From: Pseudomonadota bacterium
GTDB taxonomy: Bacteria; Pseudomonadota; Gammaproteobacteria; Burkholderiales; Sulfuricellaceae
Assembly: GCA_021792335.1 (NCBI GenBank)
Contig: JAJYUW010000005.1
Location: 1-45,396 of the forward strand
Length of the DNA: 45,396 nt
Direction of reading: 5' to 3'
The position numbers and the translations under genes are program-made. The notes under the pieces are model-generated. The model was not told where the DNA came from, did no database searches, and was given only the letters and a program-made list of their open reading frames with translations. Positions 8,438 through 17,089 of this stretch are shown here, piece by piece (position 1 is the first letter of the stretch; the number at the start of each line of letters is the position of its first letter).

Positions 8438-9697
8438 TTATCCGCGACGCATCGAGTCGAAGAAATCGGCATTATTTTTGGTGGCCTTGATCTTGTCGAG
8501 CAGGAACTCCATTGCTTCAAGATCATCCATCGGGTAGAGCAGTTTGCGTAGCACCCAGATCTTTTGCAGGATGTCGGGTTTGATCAGCAGTTCTTCCTTG
8601 CGGGTGCCGGAACGGTTGACGTTGATCGCCGGATACAGGCGTTTCTCCGCCATCTTGCGATCCATGTGGATTTCCATGTTGCCGGTGCCCTTGAATTCCT
8701 CGTAGATCACGTCGTCCATGCGCGAGCCGGTATCCACCAGGGCGGTGGCGATGATGGTGAGCGAGCCGCCTTCCTCGATGTTGCGCGCCGCGCCGAAGAA
8801 GCGCTTGGGGCGCTGCAGGGCATTGGCGTCCACGCCGCCGGTGAGCACCTTGCCGGAGGCCGGTACCACGGTGTTGTAGGCACGCGCCAGGCGGGTGATG
8901 GAATCAAGCAGGATGACCACATCCTTCTTGTGCTCGACCAGGCGCTTGGCTTTCTCCAGCACCATTTCGGCGACCTGGACGTGGCGCGTGGCGGGTTCGT
9001 CGAAGGTGGAAGACACCACCTCGCCGCGCACCGAGCGCTGCATTTCCGTCACTTCTTCCGGGCGTTCGTCGATCAGGAGCACGATCAGATAGCATTCCGG
9101 GTAATTGGCGGCGATGGAGTGGGCGATGTGCTGCAGCATCACGGTCTTGCCGGATTTAGGGCTGGCTACCAGCAGACCGCGCTGGCCCTTGCCGATCGGC
9201 GCGACCATGTCGATCACGCGGCCGGTAATGTTTTCCTCGGCCTTGATGTCGCGTTCCAGGATCAGCGGCGAGGTCGGGAACAGCGGCGTCAGGTTTTCGA
9301 ACAGAATCTTGTGCTTGGCGTTTTCCGGCGGTTCGCCGTTGACCTTGTCCACCTTGACCAGCGCGAAATAGCGTTCGCCCTCCTTGGGGGTGCGGATCTC
9401 GCCCTCGATGGAGTCGCCGGTATGCAGGTTGAAGCGGCGGATCTGCGAGGGGCTGACATAGATGTCATCCGGTCCGGCCAGGTAGGACGTGTCAGGCGAA
9501 CGCAGAAAGCCGAAGCCGTCCGGCAGCACTTCCATCGTGCCTTCGCCGTAGATGCTTTCGCCCTTCTTGGCCTGGTTCTTCAACAGCGCAAAAATCAGGT
9601 CCTGCTTGCGCAGGCGGCTTGCGCCATCAATTTCGTTGGCGATCGCCATTTCGACCAATTCGGTCACGGGGAGGTGTTTTAAATCAGATAAGCGCAT
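8438..9697 (-). CDS. rho: Transcription termination factor Rho
   Basis: Hexameric RNA-dependent ATPase/helicase that terminates transcription. It has 419 aa, the normal length. The N-terminal helical domain ([18 protein letters not shown]) leads into the cold-shock RNA-binding domain ([35 protein letters not shown]). The ATPase core has P-loop [20 protein letters not shown], Walker [17 protein letters not shown], and the Q-loop/R-loop segments [26 protein letters not shown] and [11 protein letters not shown]. trxA lies upstream with a 139-bp gap that may carry rho's own leader, since rho is autoregulated in well-studied bacteria; no specific attenuator can be identified here. rpmE follows. 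Confidence 0.98.
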   Translation of the reverse strand: MRLSDLKHLPVTELVEMAIANEIDGASRLRKQDLIFALLKNQAKKGESIYGEGTMEVLPDGFGFLRSPDTSYLAGPDDIYVSPSQIRRFNLHTGDSIEGEIRTPKEGERYFALVKVDKVNGEPPENAKHKILFENLTPLFPTSPLILERDIKAEENITGRVIDMVAPIGKGQRGLLVASPKSGKTVMLQHIAHSIAANYPECYLIVLLIDERPEEVTEMQRSVRGEVVSSTFDEPATRHVQVAEMVLEKAKRLVEHKKDVVILLDSITRLARAYNTVVPASGKVLTGGVDANALQRPKRFFGAARNIEEGGSLTIIATALVDTGSRMDDVIYEEFKGTGNMEIHMDRKMAEKRLYPAINVNRSGTRKEELLIKPDILQKIWVLRKLLYPMDDLEAMEFLLDKIKATKNNADFFDSMRRG

Positions 9698-9836
9698 GGC
9701 AAAAACCGGAATGAATCAAAGGACAGGGTGGTGTGGAACGTAATGAGTCGGGAAGGAAGCTGCGCCTGAATCCGCCGGGTCTTGAAGCCCGTGTTATGTG
9801 GAATATTTCGGGTGATCAGGCGCTAGGTTAACGGCT

Positions 9837-10163
9837 TTAGATATTGCTGTCAATAAACGCGGTCAATTGCGACTTGGACAGGGCGCCGACTTTGGTGGCT
9901 TCGATGTTGCCGTTCTTGAAAATCATCAGGGTCGGAATGCCGCGGATGCCGTATTTCGGCGGTGTGGCCTGGTTTTCGTCGATGTTGAGCTTGGCGATTT
10001 TGAGGCGTCCGGCGTATTCCTGCGCCACTTCATCGAGAACCGGGGCGATCATCTTGCACGGGCCGCACCAGTCCGCCCAGTAGTCGACCAGCACAGGCAA
10101 GGGAGATTGCAGGACTTCCTGCTCGAAAGAGTCATCGGTGACGTAATGAATGTGCTCGCTCAT
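9837..10163 (-). CDS. trxA: Thioredoxin
   Basis: Cytoplasmic dithiol-disulfide oxidoreductase, 108 aa. It has the canonical active site W32-C-G-P-C-K37 within [22 protein letters not shown], the cis-proline segment [14 protein letters not shown], and the usual C-terminal helix. The start ATG follows a GGAG ribosome site. It heads the trxA-rho-rpmE block. The divergent AddB-like gene begins 236 bp away; promoters for both should lie in that gap, but no clear consensus was found. Confidence 0.98.
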   Translation of the reverse strand: MSEHIHYVTDDSFEQEVLQSPLPVLVDYWADWCGPCKMIAPVLDEVAQEYAGRLKIAKLNIDENQATPPKYGIRGIPTLMIFKNGNIEATKVGALSKSQLTAFIDSNI

Positions 10164-10399
10164 GGGGGACTTGCTCCAAATTAAGAGAGAATTGATGGAA
10201 ATGGGATGTTACTAACGGTTCTGTTTATTGTTGCGCTATAACAGCGGCTATGTCAGCCAGAAAGCTGGGGGCGAAATTTATATTTCAAACTGTATCCTAA
10301 ACAAAATAAACAGGCAAGGGAAGCACGCTGAATTACGCCCGGTCGCTCATTCAGGATAAAATCCCCTTGTCACCGTATTTCCCCCGCCCACTTAAACTT

Positions 10400-13177
10400 A
10401 TGCAAAATCATCAGGCCAGCCCTGCACCGGATTTCGATTTGCCAGCCGCTGCCGCGCGGGAGATCGTCGCGCTGGAGCGGGTGCGCTTGCCCAACCTGGC
10501 CGGGTTGACCATACTCCTGCCCAATTTCCACGCTGCCGATTCGATGGCGGCTGCGCTGTGCGAGGCGGCGGGCGTCGCTGCATTGCTGCTGCCAAGAATG
10601 ACCACCCTGGCGGATTGGTCGGAGGATGTGGCGGTTGAGCGCGAGTCAAGCCCCGACAGTTGTCGCGCATCGCTGCTGTATCAGGCTTTGCGCGCCCGGC
10701 ACTGGTTTGGCGACGCCGACTTATGGAATATCAGCCGGGAGCTGCTCGACCTGTTCGACGATATCGCCCGCCAGGGGGCAAGCCTGCCCGCCTCCTATCC
10801 CGAATTCGTGTCATGGCTGGAGCAAGCCTATCAGGCGCGGGCCGGCGCGCCGCTGCACTTCGAGGCGCGTCTGGTGCACGAATTGTGGTATGCCATGAGC
10901 CGGGGGGTCGATAGCCGCGTGGACGGCGTCACCGCCTACCATATGCGGCTGGCGCGATTGGCGGATTCGGCTGCCGCGCCGTTATATGCGGTAGGACTTT
11001 CCGGCCTGACGCCGATGGAGCAGGAATTTTTCCGTCGCTACGGGGAAAAGCGGCCGGTGCGCCTGTTCGGTTGCGCCGGGGAATTTCCCGGCGCTGGTGC
11101 GGGGGCTTTGCTGCAGGCGGCCTGGCAAGCACCCATTCCGTCCGGTGGCGAAATGCCTCAGGCACCGCCGTGCCTGCGCGATCGTGCCGAGGATTTTCGC
11201 CGCCGCTGCCCGGAAAACCCCCTGAGCGGCCGCCTGGCCCTGTTCGAGGCGCACAGCCTGGAGGATGAGGCGCAGGCGGTGGATGGAAAGATCCGCGAAT
11301 GGCTGCGGGCGGGAAAAGCCGCGATTGCGGTGATCGTTCAGGATCGCCTGGTGGCGCGGCGCGCCCGTGCCCTGCTGGAACGCGGCCAGATCCTGGTGGC
11401 GGACGAAACCGGCTGGACCTTCTCCACCGTGGCGGCCAGCGCCGCCATCATGCGCTGGCTGGATACCATGGCGAGCGGGTTCCATCATCTCGATTTGCTC
11501 GACCTGCTGAAATCCCCGCTGATTTTCGCCGACTGGGACATGGTTGCGCGCAAACGCGCAGTCTACGGTCTGGAGCAGCTGCTGCGTCGTCACAGCGTGG
11601 TGTCGGGATTACGGCATTACAACGCGCTGGCGCAGAAAGAGGGCGCGGCGGAGGTGCTTGGCCTGCTGCAGCGGCTGGAGCAGGCGCAGGTCAAGTTCAG
11701 CCGGCGCGCCCGTTCCCTGTCGGCATGGCTTTCCAGCCTGCTGGAAAGCCTGGATGCGCTCGGACTGAGCCAGGGTTTGGCGCAGGATTTGGCCGGCGAG
11801 CAGCTGCTGCGGTTGCTGGCCCGGTTGCAGCGGGAGCTTGGGCAGGATCAGGGTGTGTTCTCCCTGAGCGAATGGCGCCGCTGGCTCGACGGCCAGCTCG
11901 AGACCGCCACTTTCCGCGATACCGGTATAGTCAGCACGGTGGTGTTCACTCACCTCGGCGCTACCCGGCTGCGCCGCTTCGAAGGCGTGATCGTGGCCGG
12001 CGGCGACGCCGCGCATTTCCCCCCGCAAGGACGGGAAAATGCCTTTTTCAACCAGGCGGTGCGGGCGCAACTGGGGTTGCCGACCTTCGAGCAGGATCTG
12101 AAGCAGATGGAGCAGGACTTCGCCGCGCTGCTGGCGGGCTGCGGCACGATGCTGGTCACCTGGCAGGCGCAGAAAAACGCCGAGCCCAATCTGGCGAGCC
12201 CGTGGATAGAGCTGCTGGAAGCCTTTCACGAGCTGACCTACGGAGAAAAGCTGCCGCGCAGCGAATGTAGGGTGCGTCCCACGCACCAACTTATGCTGTC
12301 ATCAACCGGTTTGGTGCGTGAAACGCACCCTACGCTCCCCGCCACCTCAAACCCCGCTCTCCCCGCCGAGCTGGTGCCTGCTTCCCTGTCCGCCAGCGGC
12401 TACAACAGCCTGGTGGCTTGCCCGTACCAGTTTTATGCGCGCCATGCCCTGCACCTGAACGAGCTGGATGAAGTGCAGCAGGTACTGGAAAAAAAGGATT
12501 ACGGCGAGCACGTGCACGCCATCCTGCACCTTTTCCATCAGCGTTATCCCGCTATCGGCCGCTGCGACCGGGCGGAGGCGGAGCTGGCCCTGCGCGACAT
12601 CAGCCGGGTAGAGTTCGCCCAGGCGCTGGAGGCGGATTACCTTGCCCGCGCCTGGGCACTGCGCTGGGATGCGCGCATTCCCGCCTACCTCGACTGGCAG
12701 GCGGCGCGGGAGCGTGAAGGCTGGCGCTGGCACGACGGCGAGCTGTGGCGCACGCTGGAACTGGAGCTGGACGGGGGGCGCAGCTTGACCCTGAAGGGCC
12801 GCATCGACCGCGTCGACACCCGCTCGGACGACGGGGTGCCCGCCTATGCCGTGCTGGATTACAAGACCCAGAGCCGCGCCGGGCTGAAGAAAAAGCTGGA
12901 AACCCCGGGCGAGGACGTGCAGTTGCCGGTATATGCGCTGCTGCTGGCAGAGCCGGTGGTCGAAGCGGCATACGTGCCGGTGGACGAGGACGGCAGCGTC
13001 AAGCTTGTGCCGCAGGAGGAAATCCATGCGCTGAGCGTAGCCACCGGGCAGCGCCTGCGCGCCCTGTTTAACGCCATTTACCGGGGCGCGGCGCTGCCTG
13101 CCCGGGGAGGGGGCGACGCCTGTGCCTGGTGCGAGATGAGCGGCCTTTGCCGCAAGGATTATCATGACGGGCAATGA
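10400..13177 (+). CDS. AddB-like PD-(D/E)XK nuclease subunit of a RecBCD/AddAB-type complex
   Basis: Predicted partner of the downstream helicase in double-strand-break resection. It has about 925 aa from the ATG at 10400; the track start is a TTG 33 bp earlier. The N-terminal two thirds resemble an inactivated helicase fold: FEGVIVAGGDAAHFPP and QLGLPTFEQDLKQMEQDF are AddB-type features, and no Walker A is visible. The C-terminal nuclease domain contains LKGRIDRVDTR and YAVLDYKTQ (catalytic D and D-x-K). Four Fe-S ligand cysteines are visible: one in LVACPYQFYARH and CAWCEMSGLC (C-x2-C-x5-C) at the extreme C-terminus. Codons about 623-645 derive from a palindromic repeat read in frame. The 3' end overlaps the next gene by 14 bp. 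Confidence 0.85.
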   Translation: MQNHQASPAPDFDLPAAAAREIVALERVRLPNLAGLTILLPNFHAADSMAAALCEAAGVAALLLPRMTTLADWSEDVAVERESSPDSCRASLLYQALRARHWFGDADLWNISRELLDLFDDIARQGASLPASYPEFVSWLEQAYQARAGAPLHFEARLVHELWYAMSRGVDSRVDGVTAYHMRLARLADSAAAPLYAVGLSGLTPMEQEFFRRYGEKRPVRLFGCAGEFPGAGAGALLQAAWQAPIPSGGEMPQAPPCLRDRAEDFRRRCPENPLSGRLALFEAHSLEDEAQAVDGKIREWLRAGKAAIAVIVQDRLVARRARALLERGQILVADETGWTFSTVAASAAIMRWLDTMASGFHHLDLLDLLKSPLIFADWDMVARKRAVYGLEQLLRRHSVVSGLRHYNALAQKEGAAEVLGLLQRLEQAQVKFSRRARSLSAWLSSLLESLDALGLSQGLAQDLAGEQLLRLLARLQRELGQDQGVFSLSEWRRWLDGQLETATFRDTGIVSTVVFTHLGATRLRRFEGVIVAGGDAAHFPPQGRENAFFNQAVRAQLGLPTFEQDLKQMEQDFAALLAGCGTMLVTWQAQKNAEPNLASPWIELLEAFHELTYGEKLPRSECRVRPTHQLMLSSTGLVRETHPTLPATSNPALPAELVPASLSASGYNSLVACPYQFYARHALHLNELDEVQQVLEKKDYGEHVHAILHLFHQRYPAIGRCDRAEAELALRDISRVEFAQALEADYLARAWALRWDARIPAYLDWQAAREREGWRWHDGELWRTLELELDGGRSLTLKGRIDRVDTRSDDGVPAYAVLDYKTQSRAGLKKKLETPGEDVQLPVYALLLAEPVVEAAYVPVDEDGSVKLVPQEEIHALSVATGQRLRALFNAIYRGAALPARGGGDACAWCEMSGLCRKDYHDGQ
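12267..12333. repeat. 67-bp palindromic repeat inside the AddB-like gene
   Basis: GTAGGGTGCGT...CACGCACCAA faces TTGGTGCGTG..ACGCACCCTAC, giving 11-bp outer and 10-bp inner perfect stems separated by a 2-nt internal loop. This sequence type (GTAGGGTGCG...) is familiar as an intergenic repeat. Here the coding frame runs through it (RVRPTHQLMLSSTGLVRETHPTL). Confidence 0.85.
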
Positions 13178-16100
13178 GATCAACCGCGCCGCCCTCGACC
13201 CTGCCCGTTCGGCGGTGGTCGAAGCCTGCGCCGGCAGCGGCAAGACATGGCTGCTGGTGTCGCGCATCGTTCGGCTTCTCCTGGCCGGGGCGGCACCGTC
13301 CGAAATCCTGGCCATCACCTTCACGCGCAAGGCGGCGCAGGAGATGGCTTCCCGCCTGCGCGACTGGCTGCGGCTGCTGGCGCTGGAATCTGACGACGAG
13401 GTAAGAAAGTTTTTGCGCGAACGCGCCGTGCCGGAGCATGAGATCGAGCCGCTGCTGCCCCGCGCCCGCAGCCTGTTCGAGATCTTTCTTTCCGCCCGGC
13501 CCGGCATCACCATCAACACCTTCCACGGCTGGTTCCTGCAATTGCTCCAGCGCGCCCCGCTGGAGAGCGGCGCGGGGGGAGATTGGGGGCTGCTCGACCA
13601 GACTTCCGCCCTGCTGGAAGAAGCGTGGCAGCTTTTTGCCGAAGACCTGCAATCCGACCGCAACGCCGAGACTGCCCAAGCACTGGATTTCCTGTTCGCC
13701 GAGCATGGCCTGCACAACACCCGCAGCCTGCTGCTCGACTTCGTCGCCAGGCGCGCCGAATGGTGGGCATATACCGAGGGCGCCGACGATGCTGCGGCCT
13801 TCGCCGCCGCAGCCCTGCGCCGCGATCTGGCCGTGGAGCCGGAGCGGGACATACTGGCCGATCTGTTTGCCGATAGCGGCCTGATGCTGGATTTGCAGTC
13901 CTTGCTGGGGCTGCTGGAAATCAACACGGACACGGATAAGGCGCTTGCATTCGATCTTTCACGGGTTCTGACGGATGTTGACGAGCTGGCTCCCTCTCCC
14001 CCAGCCCCTCTCCCACAAGTGGGCGAGGGGAGTGTAAGTCCCTCTCCCGCAGGCGGGAGAGGGGTTGGGGAGAGGGGGTTTTCTCAATGCTTCGAGGCGA
14101 TCTTTGCCGTTTTCTTCACCCTGAAAGGCGAACCGAGAAAGCGCAAGGCGAGCAAAGACCAGGCAAAGCGTTTGGGTGCGGAGGGCGAAGCGCGCCTGCT
14201 CGAATTGCACTGGCAACTGAGTGAGCGTCTTGCGGCGGTGCGGGATGCGCTCGCAGCCCAGGCCGCCTACCGCCTCAACCTCGCCGGTCTGCGCTGCGGA
14301 GCGGGGCTGCTCGCGGCCTACCAGCGCCTCAAGGCGGAGCGGCAGACGGTGGATTTCACCGATGTCGAATGGCGCGTCCACCAGCTGCTCAACCGCTCCG
14401 AGCACGCCGAGCACATGCAATACAAGCTCGATTCGCGCTACCGGCACATCCTGCTCGACGAATTTCAGGACACCAATCCTCTGCAGTGGCAGATCATGCG
14501 CGCCTGGCTCGATGCCTCGACCGGCGCGGGCAGCGCGCCGACCGTGTTCCTGGTGGGCGACCCGAAGCAGGCGATTTACCGCTTCCGCCGCGCCGATGCG
14601 CGCCTGTTCGGTATCGCAGCCGATTTTCTGGAACAGGGTTACGGCGCGCATCGGCTGCAGCAGAACGTTTCCCGCCGCAGCGCGCCGCCGGTGCTGGAGG
14701 CGGTGAACCGCCTGTTCGAAAAAGAGCCGGGATTCTCCGGCTTCGAACGCCATGAAGCGCATCATGGCGGCTTGCCCGGCCGGGTGGAGGCCTTGCCCTT
14801 GGCCGAGGATGAAAGCAGGGAGGTGTCCTTCGGCGAAGCGCAGCCGTCCGTCCTGACCCTGCGCGACCCCCTGACCGAACCGTCAGAGGAGGCGGAAGAC
14901 CGGCGTGTCGAGCGTGAAGCGCAGCAGCTGGCCGAAAAGATCGGCGCTATCGTGGCTACCTGGCAGGTGGCCGAACAAGACGGCACAACGAGGCCGGCGG
15001 AATTTCGCGACATCCTGCTGCTGAAGCGCAGCCGCACCCGCCTGGAAATCTACGAACGCGCCCTGCGCTCCGCCCGCATTCCCTACGTCAGCTCGCGCCA
15101 GGGCGGCTTGCTGGAAACCCTGGAGTGCAGCGACCTGATCGCCCTGCTGACTTTTCTCATTACCCCCTTCGCCGATTTGTGCCTGGCCCAGGCGCTGCGC
15201 TCGCCCCTGTTCGGCTGCAGCGACGACGATCTCATGGCGCTGGCGCTCGAGACCGACGGTTCCTGGTGGGCGCGCCTGCACGCCGTGGCCGGGAGGGAGA
15301 AGGCCAGCCCGGCGCTGCAGCGCGCCTGCGGCCTGTTGCAGGGCTGGCTCACCCTGACCGACACCCTGCCGGTGCACGACCTGCTCGACCGTATCTATTT
15401 CGAGGGCGAACTGCCGCGAGCGTATGTCTCTGCAGTACCCGAGGCGATGCGCGGCGCAGTGCTGGCCAACCTTCACGCCTTCATGGAGCTGGCGCTGAAC
15501 ATCGACAGCGGGCGCTATCCCAGCCTGCCCAAGTTCATCAACGAACTGCAGCAACTGCGCCGGGCGCGGGCGGAAGAGGCGCCCGACGAGGGTGTCGTCG
15601 GCGATGCCGGCGACGCGGTGCGCATCCTCACCATCCACGGCGCCAAGGGCCTGGAGGCGCCCATCGTCTGGCTGCTGGATGCGCATGCCTCGCCGCGCAA
15701 CGAGCGCGGCTATCGGGCGGTGCTGGATTGGCCGCCGGAAAGCGCCCGGCCGAGGAGTTTCTTTCTGTGCGGCGGCAAGGGCGAGCGCGCGGCGCAGTGG
15801 CAGCCCGTTTTCGATGCCGAGGCGCAGCTGGAGGCACGCGAAGACCTCAACCTGCTCTACGTCGCGATGACCCGCGCCCGGCAGTCGCTGATCGTGAGCG
15901 GCTGCCAGACCGCACGCGGGGGAGGGGTGGAAAGCTGGCACGGAAAAATCCTGCGCGCGCTGGCGGGCGAAGAGCAGGGAGCGGCTGCCGAACTCGGACA
16001 GATGCCGCTCGTTTGCGGCGGGGAAATGCATGTTTCTGCCGCGCCATCGGACGTGTTCCTGGCTTGCCCCGGACCCGCCATTCCGACCGGCAAACGAGTC

Positions 16101-16574
16101 AGCCAGCGCCAGACCGAGGCGCAACGCCACGGCATCCGCTTGCACGCGCTGCTGGAATGGATCGCCCCGCCTGAGCCGGTGCTCGACAAGACTGGTCTGC
16201 GGGACAGGCTGGAGCTGGACGGTGCCGGGTTCGACGCGTTATGGCGCGACGCCGTGGGTCTTACCCAGGCGGCTCATCTGCGGCGATTTTTCGATCCGGA
16301 GAGCTACCTGCATGCCTGGAAGGAGCTACCTTACCGTACGGCGGCGGGAGAAAACCGGCGCATCGACCGGCTGGTCGAGTTCGAGGACAGTGTCTGGGTA
16401 CTGGATTTCAAGGCTGCCGAACGGGCGGAGGAGGGTAAGCTGGCAGCCTGTGCCGCGCCCTATCTCGGGCAAATGGCGGAGTACCGCGCCGCAATGCGGG
16501 AAGTATTCCCCTCCAAGCCGGTGCGTGCCGTGCTGGTGTTCGCTAATGGCGGGGTATTCGAGCTGCCGGAGTGA
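13164..16574 (+). CDS. AddA-like UvrD/Rep-family helicase-nuclease
   Basis: Superfamily 1A helicase of 1136 aa with a C-terminal nuclease domain. Helicase motifs in order: Walker A ACAGSGKTWLL (residues 21-31), motif Ia ITFTRKAAQEM, FHGWFLQLL, Walker B LLDEFQDTNPLQWQ, motif III VGDPKQAIYRFR, motif V LTIHGAKGLEAPIVWLL and motif VI LLYVAMTRARQSL. The C-terminal PD-(D/E)XK domain shows GENRRIDRLVEF...VWVLDFK followed by YLGQMAEYRAAM. Length and layout match AddA rather than UvrD or PcrA. Translation should be coupled to the AddB-like gene through a 14-bp overlap. Residues about 277-305 are encoded by an in-frame intergenic-type repeat, probably in a surface loop of the 1B/2B region. Alternative label: RecB-like exodeoxyribonuclease subunit. 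Confidence 0.88.
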   Translation: MTGNEINRAALDPARSAVVEACAGSGKTWLLVSRIVRLLLAGAAPSEILAITFTRKAAQEMASRLRDWLRLLALESDDEVRKFLRERAVPEHEIEPLLPRARSLFEIFLSARPGITINTFHGWFLQLLQRAPLESGAGGDWGLLDQTSALLEEAWQLFAEDLQSDRNAETAQALDFLFAEHGLHNTRSLLLDFVARRAEWWAYTEGADDAAAFAAAALRRDLAVEPERDILADLFADSGLMLDLQSLLGLLEINTDTDKALAFDLSRVLTDVDELAPSPPAPLPQVGEGSVSPSPAGGRGVGERGFSQCFEAIFAVFFTLKGEPRKRKASKDQAKRLGAEGEARLLELHWQLSERLAAVRDALAAQAAYRLNLAGLRCGAGLLAAYQRLKAERQTVDFTDVEWRVHQLLNRSEHAEHMQYKLDSRYRHILLDEFQDTNPLQWQIMRAWLDASTGAGSAPTVFLVGDPKQAIYRFRRADARLFGIAADFLEQGYGAHRLQQNVSRRSAPPVLEAVNRLFEKEPGFSGFERHEAHHGGLPGRVEALPLAEDESREVSFGEAQPSVLTLRDPLTEPSEEAEDRRVEREAQQLAEKIGAIVATWQVAEQDGTTRPAEFRDILLLKRSRTRLEIYERALRSARIPYVSSRQGGLLETLECSDLIALLTFLITPFADLCLAQALRSPLFGCSDDDLMALALETDGSWWARLHAVAGREKASPALQRACGLLQGWLTLTDTLPVHDLLDRIYFEGELPRAYVSAVPEAMRGAVLANLHAFMELALNIDSGRYPSLPKFINELQQLRRARAEEAPDEGVVGDAGDAVRILTIHGAKGLEAPIVWLLDAHASPRNERGYRAVLDWPPESARPRSFFLCGGKGERAAQWQPVFDAEAQLEAREDLNLLYVAMTRARQSLIVSGCQTARGGGVESWHGKILRALAGEEQGAAAELGQMPLVCGGEMHVSAAPSDVFLACPGPAIPTGKRVSQRQTEAQRHGIRLHALLEWIAPPEPVLDKTGLRDRLELDGAGFDALWRDAVGLTQAAHLRRFFDPESYLHAWKELPYRTAAGENRRIDRLVEFEDSVWVLDFKAAERAEEGKLAACAAPYLGQMAEYRAAMREVFPSKPVRAVLVFANGGVFELPE
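13992..14077. repeat. CCCTCTCCC-type palindromic repeat inside the AddA-like gene
   Basis: CCCTCTCCCCCAGCCCCTCT ... GGGGTTGGGGAGAGGG forms the outer inverted pair, with two internal hairpins (CTCCCACAAGTGGGCGAG and CTCTCCCGCAGGCGGGAGAG). This is a well-known style of dispersed intergenic repeat. The helicase frame continues through it as SPPAPLPQVGEG...SPAGGRGVGERG. Confidence 0.88.
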
Positions 16575-16637
16575 ACCGGCAGCCTGCGTTCCCGTGCTAT
16601 ATGCGGGCTTGATCCTGCCGCTTGTTCGGGGATGGTC
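16575..16637. other. Short gap after the AddA-like gene
   Basis: The 63 bp between the convergent AddA-like gene and the lysine-rich small gene hold no convincing terminator. Confidence 0.4.
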
Positions 16638-16814
16638 TCAGCCTTGTTCGGCGGCTGAATCCGGATGCTCTTGGGACGCGCTCTGGGGCTGGTCTGGATT
16701 GTCTGTGGGCGGGGTCTCGGTTTTGCCCGATTTGCGCTGTTGTTTTTCTTCTTTCTTTTTTTTCTTGGCTAGATCTTTCTGTCGCTTTTCATATTGATAA
16801 TTAGGTTGGGCCAA
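16638..16814 (-). CDS. 58-aa lysine-rich conserved-type small protein (not in ORF track)
   Basis: A frame starting TTG at 16814 encodes (M)AQPNYQYEKRQKDLAKKKKK followed by EEKQQRKSGKTETPPTDNPD and an acidic, Gln/Ser-rich tail ending DSAAEQG. The TTG has an AGGA Shine-Dalgarno 6 bp upstream. The product is a basic, probably helical N-terminal half joined to an acidic, disordered C-terminal half, with no membrane segment or cysteine. The MAQPNYQYEKRQKDLAKKKKKEEK-type start is, from memory, that of a small uncharacterised betaproteobacterial family; this needs a search. Nucleic-acid or ribosome association is only a guess from charge. It is missing from the track because it is just under 60 codons. 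Confidence 0.68.
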   Translation of the reverse strand: MAQPNYQYEKRQKDLAKKKKKEEKQQRKSGKTETPPTDNPDQPQSASQEHPDSAAEQG

Positions 16815-17089
16815 TTTTTTGTCCTATTTGCAGGTGCTTGATTGCGAAAGGCAGCTCCTGAACGGAGGTGCTGCATCCGATAATTTTTTGAACGTCCGTT
16901 ATCGGGTCTAGCGACATTATCCCATAAAAAGCCGCCGCCAAGACGCCAAGCAACGGCGAAGAAAAGGCCGGGTGAGCCGAATCACACTATGGGTGATCTG
17001 CAGGATGTGCAGGCGCGAATTCATTCGCATATTTGGCCGAATGAATTCGGCCCTACAAGAAAATCACGCAAATTCAACATGACAGGCTG
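16815..17089. other. Intergenic region with short dispersed repeats
   Basis: It contains the upstream region of the lysine-rich gene, a CGCCAAGACGCCAAG-type stretch near 16934-16950, and the inverted repeat GCGAATTCATTCGC with a near copy GAATGAATTCGGCC at about 17015-17053. No gene was found. Confidence 0.5.

Noticed and set aside
8564-9682. 372-aa plus-strand ORF opposite rho
   Set aside because: Antisense shadow; rho on the other strand is unmistakable.
12347-13933. 528-aa minus-strand ORF opposite the AddB/AddA junction
   Set aside because: Shadow of a high-GC coding region; Ser/Arg/Ala-rich, no motifs, while the plus strand has clear helicase and nuclease motifs.
14883-16145. 420-aa minus-strand ORF opposite the AddA-like gene
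   Set aside because: Antisense shadow without recognisable features.
16930-17060. Possible CRISPR-like or tandem array from the short repeats
   Set aside because: Only two or three short, differently oriented copies with no regular spacers and no cas genes.
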